A stretch of 64,000 nt of DNA from Phanerochaete sordida (lineage: Eukaryota; Basidiomycota; Agaricomycetes; Polyporales; Phanerochaetaceae). Position numbers and translations under genes: made by a program. The stretch is from contig BPQB01000001.1 of NCBI GenBank assembly GCA_019973155.2, positions 62,001 through 126,000 on the forward strand. The letters run 5' to 3'. Shown in pieces: positions 1-9,965 of the stretch; position 1 is the first letter of the stretch, and every line of letters starts with the position of its first letter. A model generated the notes under the pieces. That model did not search any database. It was not told the origin of the DNA and saw only the letters and a program-made list of their open reading frames with translations.

Positions 1-934
1 ATAATGAAGCAAGAGGTTGAACAGAGCTTTCAGAAGCTCGGACATGGCCTCACGGGCCATCTTCTCGCTTCCCAGTATGCTCGACGTTAGGTTTTCGAGT
101 TTCGTGCCCATAATTTCGATCACATTGCTGTGGTGTCCTGACGGCTTGTTCTCGACGAGACCCTTGATATAGTCACTGGCACTCGCAATGGAGACGGTCG
201 CGAGGAATATGAGGCGTGAGCAGAGAAAGACACGTTCTGGCGAAGTCGTTTTCTTGGCAAAGATGAGCAATGGCCGAGTGGCAGTGCATGAGACGCACCT
301 CGAGAAGGTCAAACATGAATTCACTTCCCCCGACGTCCTTCAGGATGAACAGTTTACGAGCGGGCTCTATGAGAAGGAGCGCGTTGCAGACGCATTTGAG
401 AGCTTCGTTCGATGCGTCAGCATCGTCTTTGAAGGCTTTGAATATTTCAAGGAGCGACGAGAGGTTCTGGCGGGTTGCCACTACTTGGGATCCAGCAGGG
501 TGCTTTCCGAGGGCCTTCACAGCACCCAGTGCTAGCGCAACATCTACCAGAAGTCTTGAGCAGCTGCTTCAGCCCGTCGATAGACTGAGGCTGTCACCTT
601 TTGGAGTGAGTCGTGATTTGTTGGAGGACGAGCTTTTCGTCAAGAGCGTAATGTCATCAAGGATCATTTGAATGAGGTCTCCACGGTCACTGCACATCAT
701 CGCGGCTTTCCTACAAGTCAGACGACCGCCGCGGTGATTAGAAAGCTCACTCACCATCCGCGATAGACTGCAAGACAGTCGCGACCTCTGTACGAGGCGA
801 CGACTGGGTGAGCGCGGCGTAGGACTGGCGGTAGGTCGACATCCTAGCAATGCTATGTGACGCTCAAAGTCCTGTGTGATGTCGTGCAGCAAGTCCCAAG
901 CAGATGGCCGTTGGTCAGGGGAAAAGGTGGTCAA
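1..934 (-). CDS. ric8: Ric8/synembryn, G-alpha chaperone and exchange factor (5' part, cut by window edge)
   Basis: Ric8 proteins fold and activate G-alpha subunits at the plasma membrane and in the cytosol. The start ATG is at 934 and the reading continues off the left edge, so the C-terminal half is missing. Exons seen: start to about 760; about 715-600; about 520-300 (armadillo-like stretch including LGKHPAGSQVV, FKDDADASNEALKCVCNALL); and about 260 to 1, containing SPERVFLCSRLIFLATVSI and MAREAMSELLKALFNLLLHY. The last two blocks match the typical Ric8 order (SP-E-FLxSRILFL, then MAREAMxxLLKxxFNLLLHY). Splice sites are ordinary GT-AG, for example a donor after LLE near 301 and an acceptor near 257. 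A 297-residue open frame overlaps its 5' region in another frame and is treated as chance. The identification rests on family recognition of several blocks and is fairly firm. Confidence 0.85.
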
Positions 935-1868
935 ATCGGGTATGAAGGAATGGAGATGTTAGGTGTAGCAATCGCGAGACGCCTCCAGGGTGGAACAATA
1001 CGGTGCAGTGGTATATTGCGCTCTGGAACGTCGACAGCGAGTATTTTGGAGACCTTGAGAGAGAGAAAGAATGAAGAAAAGAGAAAGAAGGGGCAAGCCT
1101 GGAGAGGCAGTGATGAGTGCGTAAAGCAGGCTTGGTATGGATGCTTTTGTTCACCGACGGAATCTCCGGCCTGGCTGCGACCGCGTCTCGCCGGCCAGAT
1201 AATTTCAGACGAAAATCCGATGCGAAACGCTTCGGACAGGCACCACGACAGAGAGCTTTCCACGCCGTAACCAAGGCGACGAAATTAATCCATGACGAGC
1301 TAATCTGTACAGCGCGGACCAAATCAAGGAGAAGGTGCAGAAGGGTGCTCTCGGCAAGCGAATACAAGGCGCGACCAAAGCAGCTAACACGACCAGCTGG
1401 ACTCCCTGGGGAGGTCAGTCGGTGCCGCGAACACCAGCCAACAGCGTCCGACGAGCGGTAACAATGTTCCCGTCGGCGCATGGCACCGCTCGCTCCCCGC
1501 AACGATGCTATCAGAGCTCCCCTCCCCCAATCTCTCGTTCCTGAGACGATCCCCACCCGCCGTACGACGGCGGTCACATGTCGGCTGACATCCCGTGGCA
1601 AGCGGAAACGAAACACCCGGCGCTGAGTCGCGAGGGAACTGTGGTGATACGATGTTCGGATGACTTGTCCAGCCAGATTTTCGGGAACATTCACCCGACA
1701 GTCACCGTGTCGGGTGAGCAACATTGGCCCATTGCTATCACAGAACATGTCAGACTCCTTGCCTGTCAAGCCGGCAATATTACGCGTACCAAATACCGTT
1801 AGGCGCAATATCGAGAGCAGGAGGGGTGGTAGCAGTCCCAGTCAAGAAACGGTGGTCGATCGCGCGTT
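935..1868. other. intergenic region between ric8 and MED10
   Basis: This 0.93-kb stretch upstream of ric8 and downstream of MED10 has no family-recognisable coding sequence. A minus-strand frame is open from 1808 to 915 (297 residues) but is rich in Arg/Ser/Leu, has no recognisable domain and overlaps the ric8 start. It probably holds the ric8 promoter and 5' UTR. Confidence 0.6.
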
Positions 1869-2510
1869 TCAGCCGTGTATACCGTTCCCGTTGGCAGAGC
1901 CATTGAGATAGACTGGAGGGCCGGAGGCGGGAGGCACTTGTACATTCGCCTCAGACGGTGCATTCAAGTAGTCTTTCAATTCTGGGAAGCTCTGTGCGAG
2001 AGCTTCGTTGTAGTAATCCCTGTATGACTGCAGACAGGAGTCAGCTTCTGCGAGTCGTAGCAGGGAAGTGCATACCTTGATTGCCTGAATCTTGCCGTTC
2101 ATGAACTGGTTCTCCGTCGCAGCACGCTCGAGCCTGTCTCGCGTCAACTGCATCGGGTTCCGCGAGCTGTCGATCTCCGCGAGCACCTGCAACGGGACCT
2201 TTGTCTTAACCAGGTCGGACAGCCTGTCAATATTGCCCAAGTGGCCAACGACATCGTTTCTGCGGGTCGCGGGTGAGAACCTGATCGACGCGAGGGGCGA
2301 GCGCACGTACACTCGCGCGCCGACTTGTTTCCCAGCCCCAGGCTTGTCCTTCTCCTTCGTAAGATCGCTGACCACGGTCGTGCCCAGGTTGTACAGCGCG
2401 TTCACGAGCCCAAAGAGCTCGTGCTCGAGGTCGCCCTGAGGCCCAGTGGGCGCAAGCGACTCTGACGAGCGTGGAGAGTCAGGTGCAGGTGTCGAGACTC
2501 CCTTGGCCAT
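1869..2510 (-). CDS. MED10: Mediator complex subunit 10 (Med10/Nut2)
   Basis: Med10 is a small middle-module subunit of Mediator, which links activators to RNA polymerase II. The start is the ATG at 2510 (MAKGVSTPAPDS). The family core is present: ELFGLVNALYNLGTTVVSDL near residue 30, then VPLQVLAEIDSSRNPMQLTR and LERAATENQFMNGKIQAIK. The frame reads through as 213 residues, but two segments look like introns. One, about 2316-2260, interrupts the first block with Arg-rich filler. The second, 2073-2026, is 48 nt, begins GTATGC, ends TGCAG and is stop-free, so it could be retained without a frameshift. After splicing the protein is about 180 residues. The C-terminal tail after ELKDYL is poorly conserved and rich in Pro, Gly and Asn. 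Confidence 0.85.
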   Translation of the reverse strand: MAKGVSTPAPDSPRSSESLAPTGPQGDLEHELFGLVNALYNLGTTVVSDLTKEKDKPGAGKQVGARVYVRSPLASIRFSPATRRNDVVGHLGNIDRLSDLVKTKVPLQVLAEIDSSRNPMQLTRDRLERAATENQFMNGKIQAIKVCTSLLRLAEADSCLQSYRDYYNEALAQSFPELKDYLNAPSEANVQVPPASGPPVYLNGSANGNGIHG

Positions 2511-3022
2511 GATGTTTGTCGGAGCAGTGGCGTATATGCGCCGCGGAGAGGTTGCAGTTGGTGGCGTCGTTCAAGCCTGCGAACGCGCTCCTGCAGATAA
2601 GCTAAGCATTGAAACACGCATTAAACGGCCATTCAAAGTGGGTTACCGCTCGGGTGATCAAGGTAAGTGCGGGAATGTAATGATGGTAACTGCGAACACT
2701 TACTTGTTTCAGACCGTCACCACTGCCGCACCGACGGTCGTTGCTCGTGCTACACCACAGCTGGTCCAGCCGAGGGCAATCTCTCTCATTCTCCGTGTAT
2801 GCTGGAATCTCTGTCTACTTCGGTCTTTCTCTTTGCGACTCTGCGTCGACGTTCCTTCGGCTCCTCCCTCACCTCCGCTTTCCCTGAACTTCCTCGGCTG
2901 TAATTGGTATACCCTGCTACTCTACGCCTCCCTGTACCAGTCGGCCTACCTTCTGGTGTTGTTAACTTTGGATCGCTAATACCCCGGAGACTGCGTCTCC
3001 CTGTATCACTCCACTCGCCGCC
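2511..3022. promoter_or_regulatory. divergent intergenic region between MED10 and the SH3-RA gene
   Basis: About 510 bases separate two head-to-head genes, so this region should carry both promoters. It is pyrimidine-rich toward the SH3 gene (2800-2920), as often seen upstream of fungal start codons. No clear TATA box was seen. A plus-strand frame open over 2446-2979 has no recognisable family. Confidence 0.5.
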
Positions 3023-6000
3023 ATGCAAGCCATTGACGACCGCGCCGCCCGCCGCCCTGCGCGGCAGGACACTTACGACCTTCGCGACCAGATCGCCACA
3101 GACGAGCAGTCTCACCACTCTCACGACATGGGCTACCCGTCGGACGAAGAGCACTCTGTGCTCGAGGACGACTCTGACGGCGAGAACGGAGACGACTACA
3201 TGGATGATGACGACGGATCCTCTTCACTGTCTATCCCAAATGAGTCTATCGACTTTGACCTCGTCTATGCCCTTCACAGCTTTGCTGCTACCGTGGAAGG
3301 CCAGGCTAATGTCGTCAAGGGCGATAGTCTCTTCTTGATGGACGATAGCAATAGCTACTGGTGGCTTGTTCGCGTCCTCAAAACCCAAGAAGTAGGGTAC
3401 ATCCCTGCAGAAAACATTGAGACACCGTTTGAACGTCTCGCACGCCTCAACAAGCACCGGAACGTCGACGTAAGTCTGATGGCTTCTTGGATCGAACAGC
3501 TCTCAATAACTCTTCCAGTTGGCATCGGCAACGCAAGCAGAGCTCGCCGAAACCCGCGATAGACTGCTGTCGTCCCGCACTGGGTCGAACCATGCATCCC
3601 CCTCCCCGACTACAGGAGGCAGTCGTGCCGGCCCACGGGCGCGCTCTCATTCGACTCGCAGCGTCATCTTCAATGCTGGGTTCAACGTGCATCGGTATCC
3701 TCCCGCTGTCTGGGGCGATGAAGAAGAGGAGGATGAAGAAGATATCGAGTGGGACGATGAAGACTACTCGGATATTGATCCCGACCTCGCAGAAGACTTT
3801 GACGTGGCAGGACGCGAGAAGACTGGCAGTGCCGAGGCGGAACTCCTCCCTGGGATGGAGCCAGACGACGGGATCAGCTGGGAGCCCGGTGCGGTGGAAG
3901 GGATGCGTGCCGAGCAGCAGGGATCCCAGGGCCAGGTGATCATCACGTCGTCTACCTCCGATGTCAGTCTGGAGCAACAAGAAGATGCGGCTCGCACACG
4001 GCAGGTAGCCCAGCAGCGGCTGCAGCAAGACCAGCAACGGAACGTGTCTCCTGCTTCCCAGCAGGCATCGCCCACACGCGCGCAGTCGTCGCAGGAACGC
4101 ACCGTCGCCAGTCAGAGTGGCGCGTCGTCCGGCTCGCCAACGTCTCCTGTTGGTAAGGTCATGGACCCCCTCGCTGTCACCGAGACCCGCAAGGTCTCCA
4201 TTACGCCCGCTGTCGCGCGCTCCGTCGATGAATTCCAGCCAAGCGGCCCGTTGCTTCCCAGCGAGGTCATGCGGCAGCAGTCCGAAGAGCACAAGCGCAC
4301 ACGCGAGGAAATCGAGGCGCTCGAGCAGGAGCAGCGCAAGAAGGCAAACAAGGGCAGCGCACGTGCTGGCAGCGGCACGCCAGAGCAGAGGGCCGCGCCA
4401 GGCAAGCTGCGCAAGGAGCACCGCCCAGAGAGCGCGACTGACGACGAAGGCGGCAAGGACAAGAAGAAGAAAGGCGGCGTGCTCGCTGGCCTGTTCGGTC
4501 GCAAGAAAGACAAGGGCAAGGACAAGAATGCTATTGGTATCAGCTCAGACAACGGGAGCCTCGCGAGCGGTGGCAGCGTTGATAACGTCTCCGGAAGGAA
4601 TTCAGCGGAGTCGGGACGCTCTAGCAGCCAGCAGCACTCCACGGATGGCTCGTCGCCGGTTACTTCCAGCGCCAGACAACAGCAGCAGCAGGCGATGCAA
4701 CAGGTCAAGAACTCAGCCGATCCGCGTCGCGCCCAGGGACAGGCTCCGCAAAGTGGTCCAGGCTCTATCCATCCACAGATCTCGCAGCACGCGTCGCAGC
4801 TGCGTCAGCGCGACCAGCAGCAGCAGGCTCTCTACCAGCAGTATCTCAACCGCTCGCCATCGTCTCCACCAGAGGCTCAGCCTTCGTATGGCCTGCAGTC
4901 TGCCTCCGCCATCATGGGTTCCACGTCCTTCAGCTCGACCACGAGTTCAAGCAGCGGTCTCACGGCTGGCGGCAGACAACGCCCTGGTTCGCTCATCCTT
5001 TCCCCAGGCGGCATGGACGGCCAAGGCGTGGGTCTGCCGGACCTCAGTGTCATTCGCGTGTTCGCGGGAGAGAATCTGCAGACCGAGGCCACGTTCAAGA
5101 CTGTCCTTCTCAACAACTCCACCACGGCGTCCGACCTCGTACGCCAGGCGATCCAGCGGTTCCGCCTGTCCACGGGCGACAGCGAGGGCGAGTACTACCT
5201 CACGATCAAGCAGGTCGAGGGCTCGTCTGCGCAGCTCATGCCGCACGAGAAGCCGCTCGGCGTGTTCGAGTCGCTCGTCGAGGCCGCCATGGAGCTGCCC
5301 AAGGTCAAACGTAGCAGCGTGGGCAGCATCAGCTCCGTCGCGAGTAACCTCTCTATGCATCCTGCGATCAAGAAGCTGCCGATGAACGACTTCACAGACG
5401 ACTCTGCAGTCAAGTTCTACCTGAACCGTAAGCGGGGAGAGAAGGAAGCGAGCATCACCGACGACGCCGACGACACCCTCATGGCTGAGAGCGTCGACGA
5501 TGAGACTGGCTCGCCTCGTTCTAACCACTTCCTGACCATCAACGGCGCTACTGTGACACCTGAGCGGTTCAGTTCGCCATCCGTTCGTTTCGCGCTGCAG
5601 CTGGCCATTCACCCTGAGGACTTGCCGGACGACATGGTTTTTGATCCCCTCACGGAAGCGATTGTCTTCAAAGACACCTTGCGCGACCGTTCACGAGACA
5701 TCATCCCGTCTCCCGGCATCTCACAGAACCAGCGCAAGAAGGTCTTTGTCTTCCCGAAGAACGTCAACGTGGCCGAGGTCATCGAGCAGGGCCTTGAACG
5801 ATTCGGGATTGCTGAGGGCGTTGTGGACGGTGGCGACGAAGTCGAGGACAAGCTTGCGAAGCGGCGGAGCTCGTCTCGCGTCCGCTACTGTCTTGCGGTG
5901 GAGATAAACGGCTCAGGTAAATGCTAGCGATCCGTACCGTGCTCGTGCGATTCTGACTGTTCTCGCAGAGAAGGAACTCGCGCCAACGAGCAAAGTCATC

Positions 6001-7339
6001 GACGCATACCCCCGACCGCCCGCATACAGGCGCTCGGTGGACAACAAGCGTCGGTCTGTCGACTCGACAATCCTATTGGGCAGCTCCGAAGACGTTGGCC
6101 CCGACGATCCTGTCTTCATCCTTCGTCGTGCCGTGGCCTATCGGCCGTCGTCTCGTCGTCTATCTGCGCCTCTCGACGAGATTGCATTGCAGAAGCTCCA
6201 CCGTGCCTCTCTCAGCATCTCAAGTGTCGCCAGCGATTCGACTGCGGGGCCCGACGAATCCAAGAAGCAGATGTCCAAGCAGGAAATCATCGCCGCTCAA
6301 CGCGCTGCAAGGAGTGCCAACCAGCGTGCGATCCTATCTGCCGAGGCGAACTCATCTCGCGGCCTCGACGTGCGGCTGCCCGGAAATGCCATGATCCGCA
6401 GCTCACGCCACGAACTTGACGACCGTATGCGTTACTCCTACATGGACGCAAGCGGTACAACCTATGACATCAGCGACATTGTCGAAGCTGAATGGCAGAG
6501 CGAGGTCGGCCCCAACCGCAGCGATGCCTCCAGTGACCTCTTGCACGGCGTTCTCAGCCGCGGCAACAATGGTCTTGGTGCGAAGCTCGACCGTGTGCTG
6601 AGCCAGGTCAGACACCCACGAGCTGCGCCGCGGGCGCAGCCTGTCCATCGAGACAGTGCAGACTCTGCGAGGAGCGGCGCCTCGTCGGTGTACTCTACGG
6701 CCGAAGGCGGACCAACTGGCTCTCGCTCCGCTACGCCGAATGCTCAGACGTTGAATGCCAGATCGCCAACGCCAACGAGCACTGCTGCCGCTGCCATTCG
6801 CACCGCCTCGCCACTCTCGCGCCTCTCCAGCTACCGCACGGCCAGCGAAGGCGAGTCTGACGGACGGCGGACCGCGACGCCGTCGTCAGGCTCGCACAAG
6901 GGCGCCCGCCCGCTGCACGACCGGCAGCAGTCGCTCGCGTCGGTCATGTCGGACTCCTCGCTATACCGGAGCCAGTCGCCCACGACACCACAGGCACTTG
7001 TGCGCGCGCCGTCGGCGACGCCGAAGCCGCCGCGGCCGGTCCTGCCTCGCGACGACTTCGGGCTTGCCCACATGCTCGCGCTCATCGAGTTCAAAGACGC
7101 ACCGCCCGCGCCGCATGCCGCGCTTCCGCCGCTGGACCCGGTGGATGCGCTGCTCTTCGGGCGCGAGCTCGACCTCGACGGGCTTCACCCGCAGATACGC
7201 GATATTTATGCAAGCACGTTCAAACAGCTGGACGATATGGATCATGTACGTCTCCGACTTTCTCTCGCCCTACCGCTGCTGACCTGAGCTTGAACAGTCC
7301 CTAGATGAACTTCTTCAACACGTTGCTCACGCATTCTGA
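3023..7339 (+). CDS. SH3 and Ras-association domain protein, Tea4/Bud14-type cell polarity factor
   Basis: Four exons, 3023-3469, 3519-5916, 5969-7245 and 7298-7339, join in phase to 1387 residues. An SH3 domain lies at about residues 77-136 (ALHSFAATVEGQ, YWWLVRV, GYIPAENIET), followed by the EERLARLNK-like extension typical of fungal Tea4/Bud14 proteins (here FERLARLNKHR). An acidic stretch follows, then low-complexity Gln/Ser-rich and Lys-rich segments. A Ras-association-like domain is near residues 656-740 (VIRVFAGENLQTEATFKTVL). A conserved C-terminal block includes MSKQEIIAAQRAA and DDRMRYSYMDASGTTYDISD. Tea4/Bud14 proteins mark growth sites and recruit PP1 phosphatase and formins at hyphal tips. 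I infer that role here. The RA domain assignment is by pattern only. Confidence 0.8.
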
Positions 7340-7713
7340 CCTGCTTTCTCGCTCTAATTGGTATTATCTGCTCATTGCAAGCATCGTTATAATCTGCTTT
7401 GTTTATTTATTGCCACTGCACATACGCAAATCCAACGAGTTTTATGGCATTCTCCGCTCATCCTTCGTGTTCATGCATCATGCACCGCCGAGTCGTCTTG
7501 TGTCACGCTGTAGCAAGCGAGCAGAGCAGAACCCGGGCCGGATGTCCGCCTACTACGTCACCGAGACAAACGGAGATGCTGCCAACGCCAGCTTGCCTCT
7601 TGACTCCATCTCCTCGAATTTTGTCAACCTTCGCTCAGCACATAGATTCACTACATCTCTGCGATACCCTCTAGACGCAGGCTTCAAATCGTATACCACA
7701 CAACATAGACATC
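7340..7713. other. intergenic region, 3' flank of SH3-RA gene and promoter of the next gene
   Basis: The region is AT-richer than its surroundings (7370-7430) and holds no recognisable gene. It presumably contains the polyadenylation region of the upstream gene and the promoter of the histidine-phosphatase gene. Confidence 0.5.
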
Positions 7714-8554
7714 ATGGTGAAGGCAACTGAGAAGCGCATCTACTTCACCCGACACGCCCAGGCGGAGCACAAGTGAGCAACGATGCTCTACCTCCACATC
7801 GTATCGCTGATTTATTTGCAGTGTAGCGAGCGACTACAGCAGTAAGCACAACATCTATTCAGCGTGATGCGTACAGGCACTGAGCAGCGTAGTCCCCGAC
7901 GCGCCATTGACCCAGCTCGGCCGCCAGCAGTCCGAGGAGCTGTACAAGGCGACGAAGGACAACATCCAGCAGTCCGCAGAACTCCTGGTCTCCAGCGCGC
8001 TCAAGCGGCCTCTGTCGACGATGATCATCGGCTACAGGGATCTTCGGAAGAGACTCGAGGCTGAGGGGAAGAAGGTCATCGTGCTGCCACAGCTGCAAGA
8101 GGTTCGTCACAGGAATATTGGCATCTGCTCCTGCTGACACCCAGCGCAGTGCAACGACCTTCCTTGCGACACAGGTTCGCCCCGCGAGGTGCTCGAGGCC
8201 GACCCAGAATTCGCAGGGCTCGACTTCAGCGAGCTCACGCCCGACTGGACGTCGAAGCAGGGCTTCTACGCGAGCACGGTCCCCGCCCTGCAGGCGCGTG
8301 CGCGCTGGATCCGCCGCTGGCTGCGTGCGCGCCCTGAGCGCGAGATCGTCGTCGTCGCGCACGGCGACTGTCTCCGGTACGTGACCGACGGGTTCAACTC
8401 CGCCGCACCATGGGCAAACGCCGAGGTCCGCGAGTACACGTTTGAGAAGGATGAGGGTGACGACGAGCGTGGCGAGGCGTGGCTCAAGCCTGTGAAGGAG
8501 GTTGCGAAGGAGGGTGCTGAGGAGCCTACGTCGTCTGAGGCGAAGCACAATTAG
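7714..8554 (+). CDS. histidine phosphatase (phosphoglycerate mutase-fold) family protein
   Basis: Exons 7714-7772, 7822-7841, 7893-8101 and 8150-8554 join to 230 residues. The phosphohistidine motif is near the N-terminus (YFTRHAQAEHN) and the second catalytic His is in VVVAHGDCLRYV near residue 165. The joined sequence across the first three exons reads EHNVASDYSIPDAPLTQLG, the usual spacing for this family (RHxxxxHN...DxPLTxxG). This requires a 20-nt exon and an acceptor at 7891-7892 that lies downstream of two better-looking AGs. Members hydrolyse small phosphate esters; the substrate cannot be told from sequence. It is not the glycolytic enzyme, which is longer and has different motifs. 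Confidence 0.85.
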
Positions 8555-9028
8555 TCGCACGATGAAGCGTAGAATACGGGGTAATGTCACATAGACTTCA
8601 CGAGGTGCTAATCTAGAGCTAGACTGTATATTCACGATGCCCAGGGACTGACCCCCAGACCTCTTCCATGCTATCATGACAGTCAACCGGTGTCCATACG
8701 GTGAACAGCTCTCTCCGACGGAAGCAAGAATAGAACGGGAATCGCGGAGACAAAGTCGGGCGGCAGCATCATGCATGTAGGAAACTTGCACCTTGTGGGC
8801 GATTGGCAGGAAATCCCTGTGATCGGCGTGAAACGCAGCGGAAGTCAGTGAACGAGACACTATGTATGAGATACTGAGGGTGCCGTGCGTCGCCGATTTT
8901 GCGAGAGCATAAATACAAACCCACCCCGGCCTGGCGAATGAAGAGACAACCCGCACACTACACCTCGTACGTGCACCCTCCGTCCACATCTCTTCTATCA
9001 GTCATTCACGCAATATCAAGACAGGATT
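8555..9028. promoter_or_regulatory. promoter region of methyltransferase 1, with TATA-like box
   Basis: There is no gene in this 0.47-kb stretch. A TATA-like element CATAAATA lies at 8908-8915, 114 nt before the methyltransferase start at 9029, a plausible distance for a fungal TATA box with a leader of about 80 nt. Confidence 0.5.
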
Positions 9029-9856
9029 ATGTCCCAACCACAAGCGCAACCGGAATATTATGTCGGCCAGACGGACAACATAGTGGACCACTGGGCGCAG
9101 CGCACCGCGCAGGACTGCTGCGCGTACCTGCTGCCGTCGCTCCAGCCGGACATGCACATCCTGGACGTCGGCTGTGGTCCAGGCAGCATCACGCTCGACC
9201 TCGCGCGGCACGTTCCTCAGGGGCGCGTCGTCGGGCTCGACATCGCTGCCGCCGCCCCCGCGCTGCAGAAGGCGCGCTCGCGCGCGGCGCAAGAGGGCAT
9301 CGCGAACGCGACATTCGATACCGGCGACGGGCACGCGCTGCCGTACGCCGACGCGACGTTCGACGTCGCGCACTCGCACCAGGTGCTGCAGTCGTGCCGC
9401 GACCCGCTGCAGATCCTGCGTGAGCTGCGGTGCGTGACGAAGCCGGGCGGGTTCGTCGCGGTGCGCGTGTGGGACAGCGGCTCGTGGATCGTGCACCCGC
9501 CAAACGACGGCGTCGCGGCCTTCCGCGCGATGACGGGGCGCGTCCATGCGGAACGCGGGCTTGGGCCGTACGCTGGACGCAACCTGCACGTCTGGGCGCG
9601 CCAGGCTGGGTTCGACTCGAGCCGAGTGAAGATCACGACCAGCAGCTGGACGTTCCGGACACCTGGGGAGCGGGCCCATATTGGTGGAGTTATGCAAGCA
9701 ATTGGCCAAGAGTCGGAGTTTGCGCAGATCGCGTTGAAAAAGGGGTATGTCACTGCAGAGGACCCGAAGAAGATACGAGACGGGTGGCAGCAGTGGATCG
9801 ACGATGAGGAGGGACTGAGCGCGGTGATCAATTTTGAACTGCTCTATCACAAGTAG
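9029..9856 (+). CDS. class I SAM-dependent methyltransferase 1 (UbiE/Methyltransf_11 type)
   Basis: Intronless frame of 275 residues. Motif I is HILDVGCGPGSITLDLAR at about residues 43-60, followed by the acidic ribose-binding residue in GLDIAAAA, then DGHALPYADATFDVAHSHQVL (post-motif and motif II region) and LRCVTKPGGFVAV (motif III). The architecture matches small-molecule methyltransferases annotated as UbiE/COQ5-like or arsenite/sterol-like. No Cys pattern of arsenite methyltransferases is evident, so the substrate is unknown. A second copy with the same length and motif order lies at 12121-12951, with the coilin-like gene between them on the opposite strand. The lack of introns contrasts with nearly every other gene here. 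Confidence 0.88.
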   Translation: MSQPQAQPEYYVGQTDNIVDHWAQRTAQDCCAYLLPSLQPDMHILDVGCGPGSITLDLARHVPQGRVVGLDIAAAAPALQKARSRAAQEGIANATFDTGDGHALPYADATFDVAHSHQVLQSCRDPLQILRELRCVTKPGGFVAVRVWDSGSWIVHPPNDGVAAFRAMTGRVHAERGLGPYAGRNLHVWARQAGFDSSRVKITTSSWTFRTPGERAHIGGVMQAIGQESEFAQIALKKGYVTAEDPKKIRDGWQQWIDDEEGLSAVINFELLYHK

Positions 9857-9965
9857 ACAAGCACTATATCACCCAGAGTAGATATGTTGACCAACAATAA
9901 GTGTAGTTTCGAGGGCCAGCGATGAGGGGAGAACAATCGTAGGAGGGGATGCCTGGAAGCACGGC

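Noticed and set aside
915..1808. 297-residue open frame on the minus strand upstream of ric8
   Set aside because: It overlaps the ric8 start in another frame, has no recognisable domain, is Arg/Ser/Leu-biased and lies in a promoter/leader region; probably chance in GC-rich DNA.
4117..5385. 422-residue plus-strand open frame inside the SH3-RA gene
   Set aside because: Out-of-frame shadow of the long coding exon, Ser/Arg-rich with no domain.
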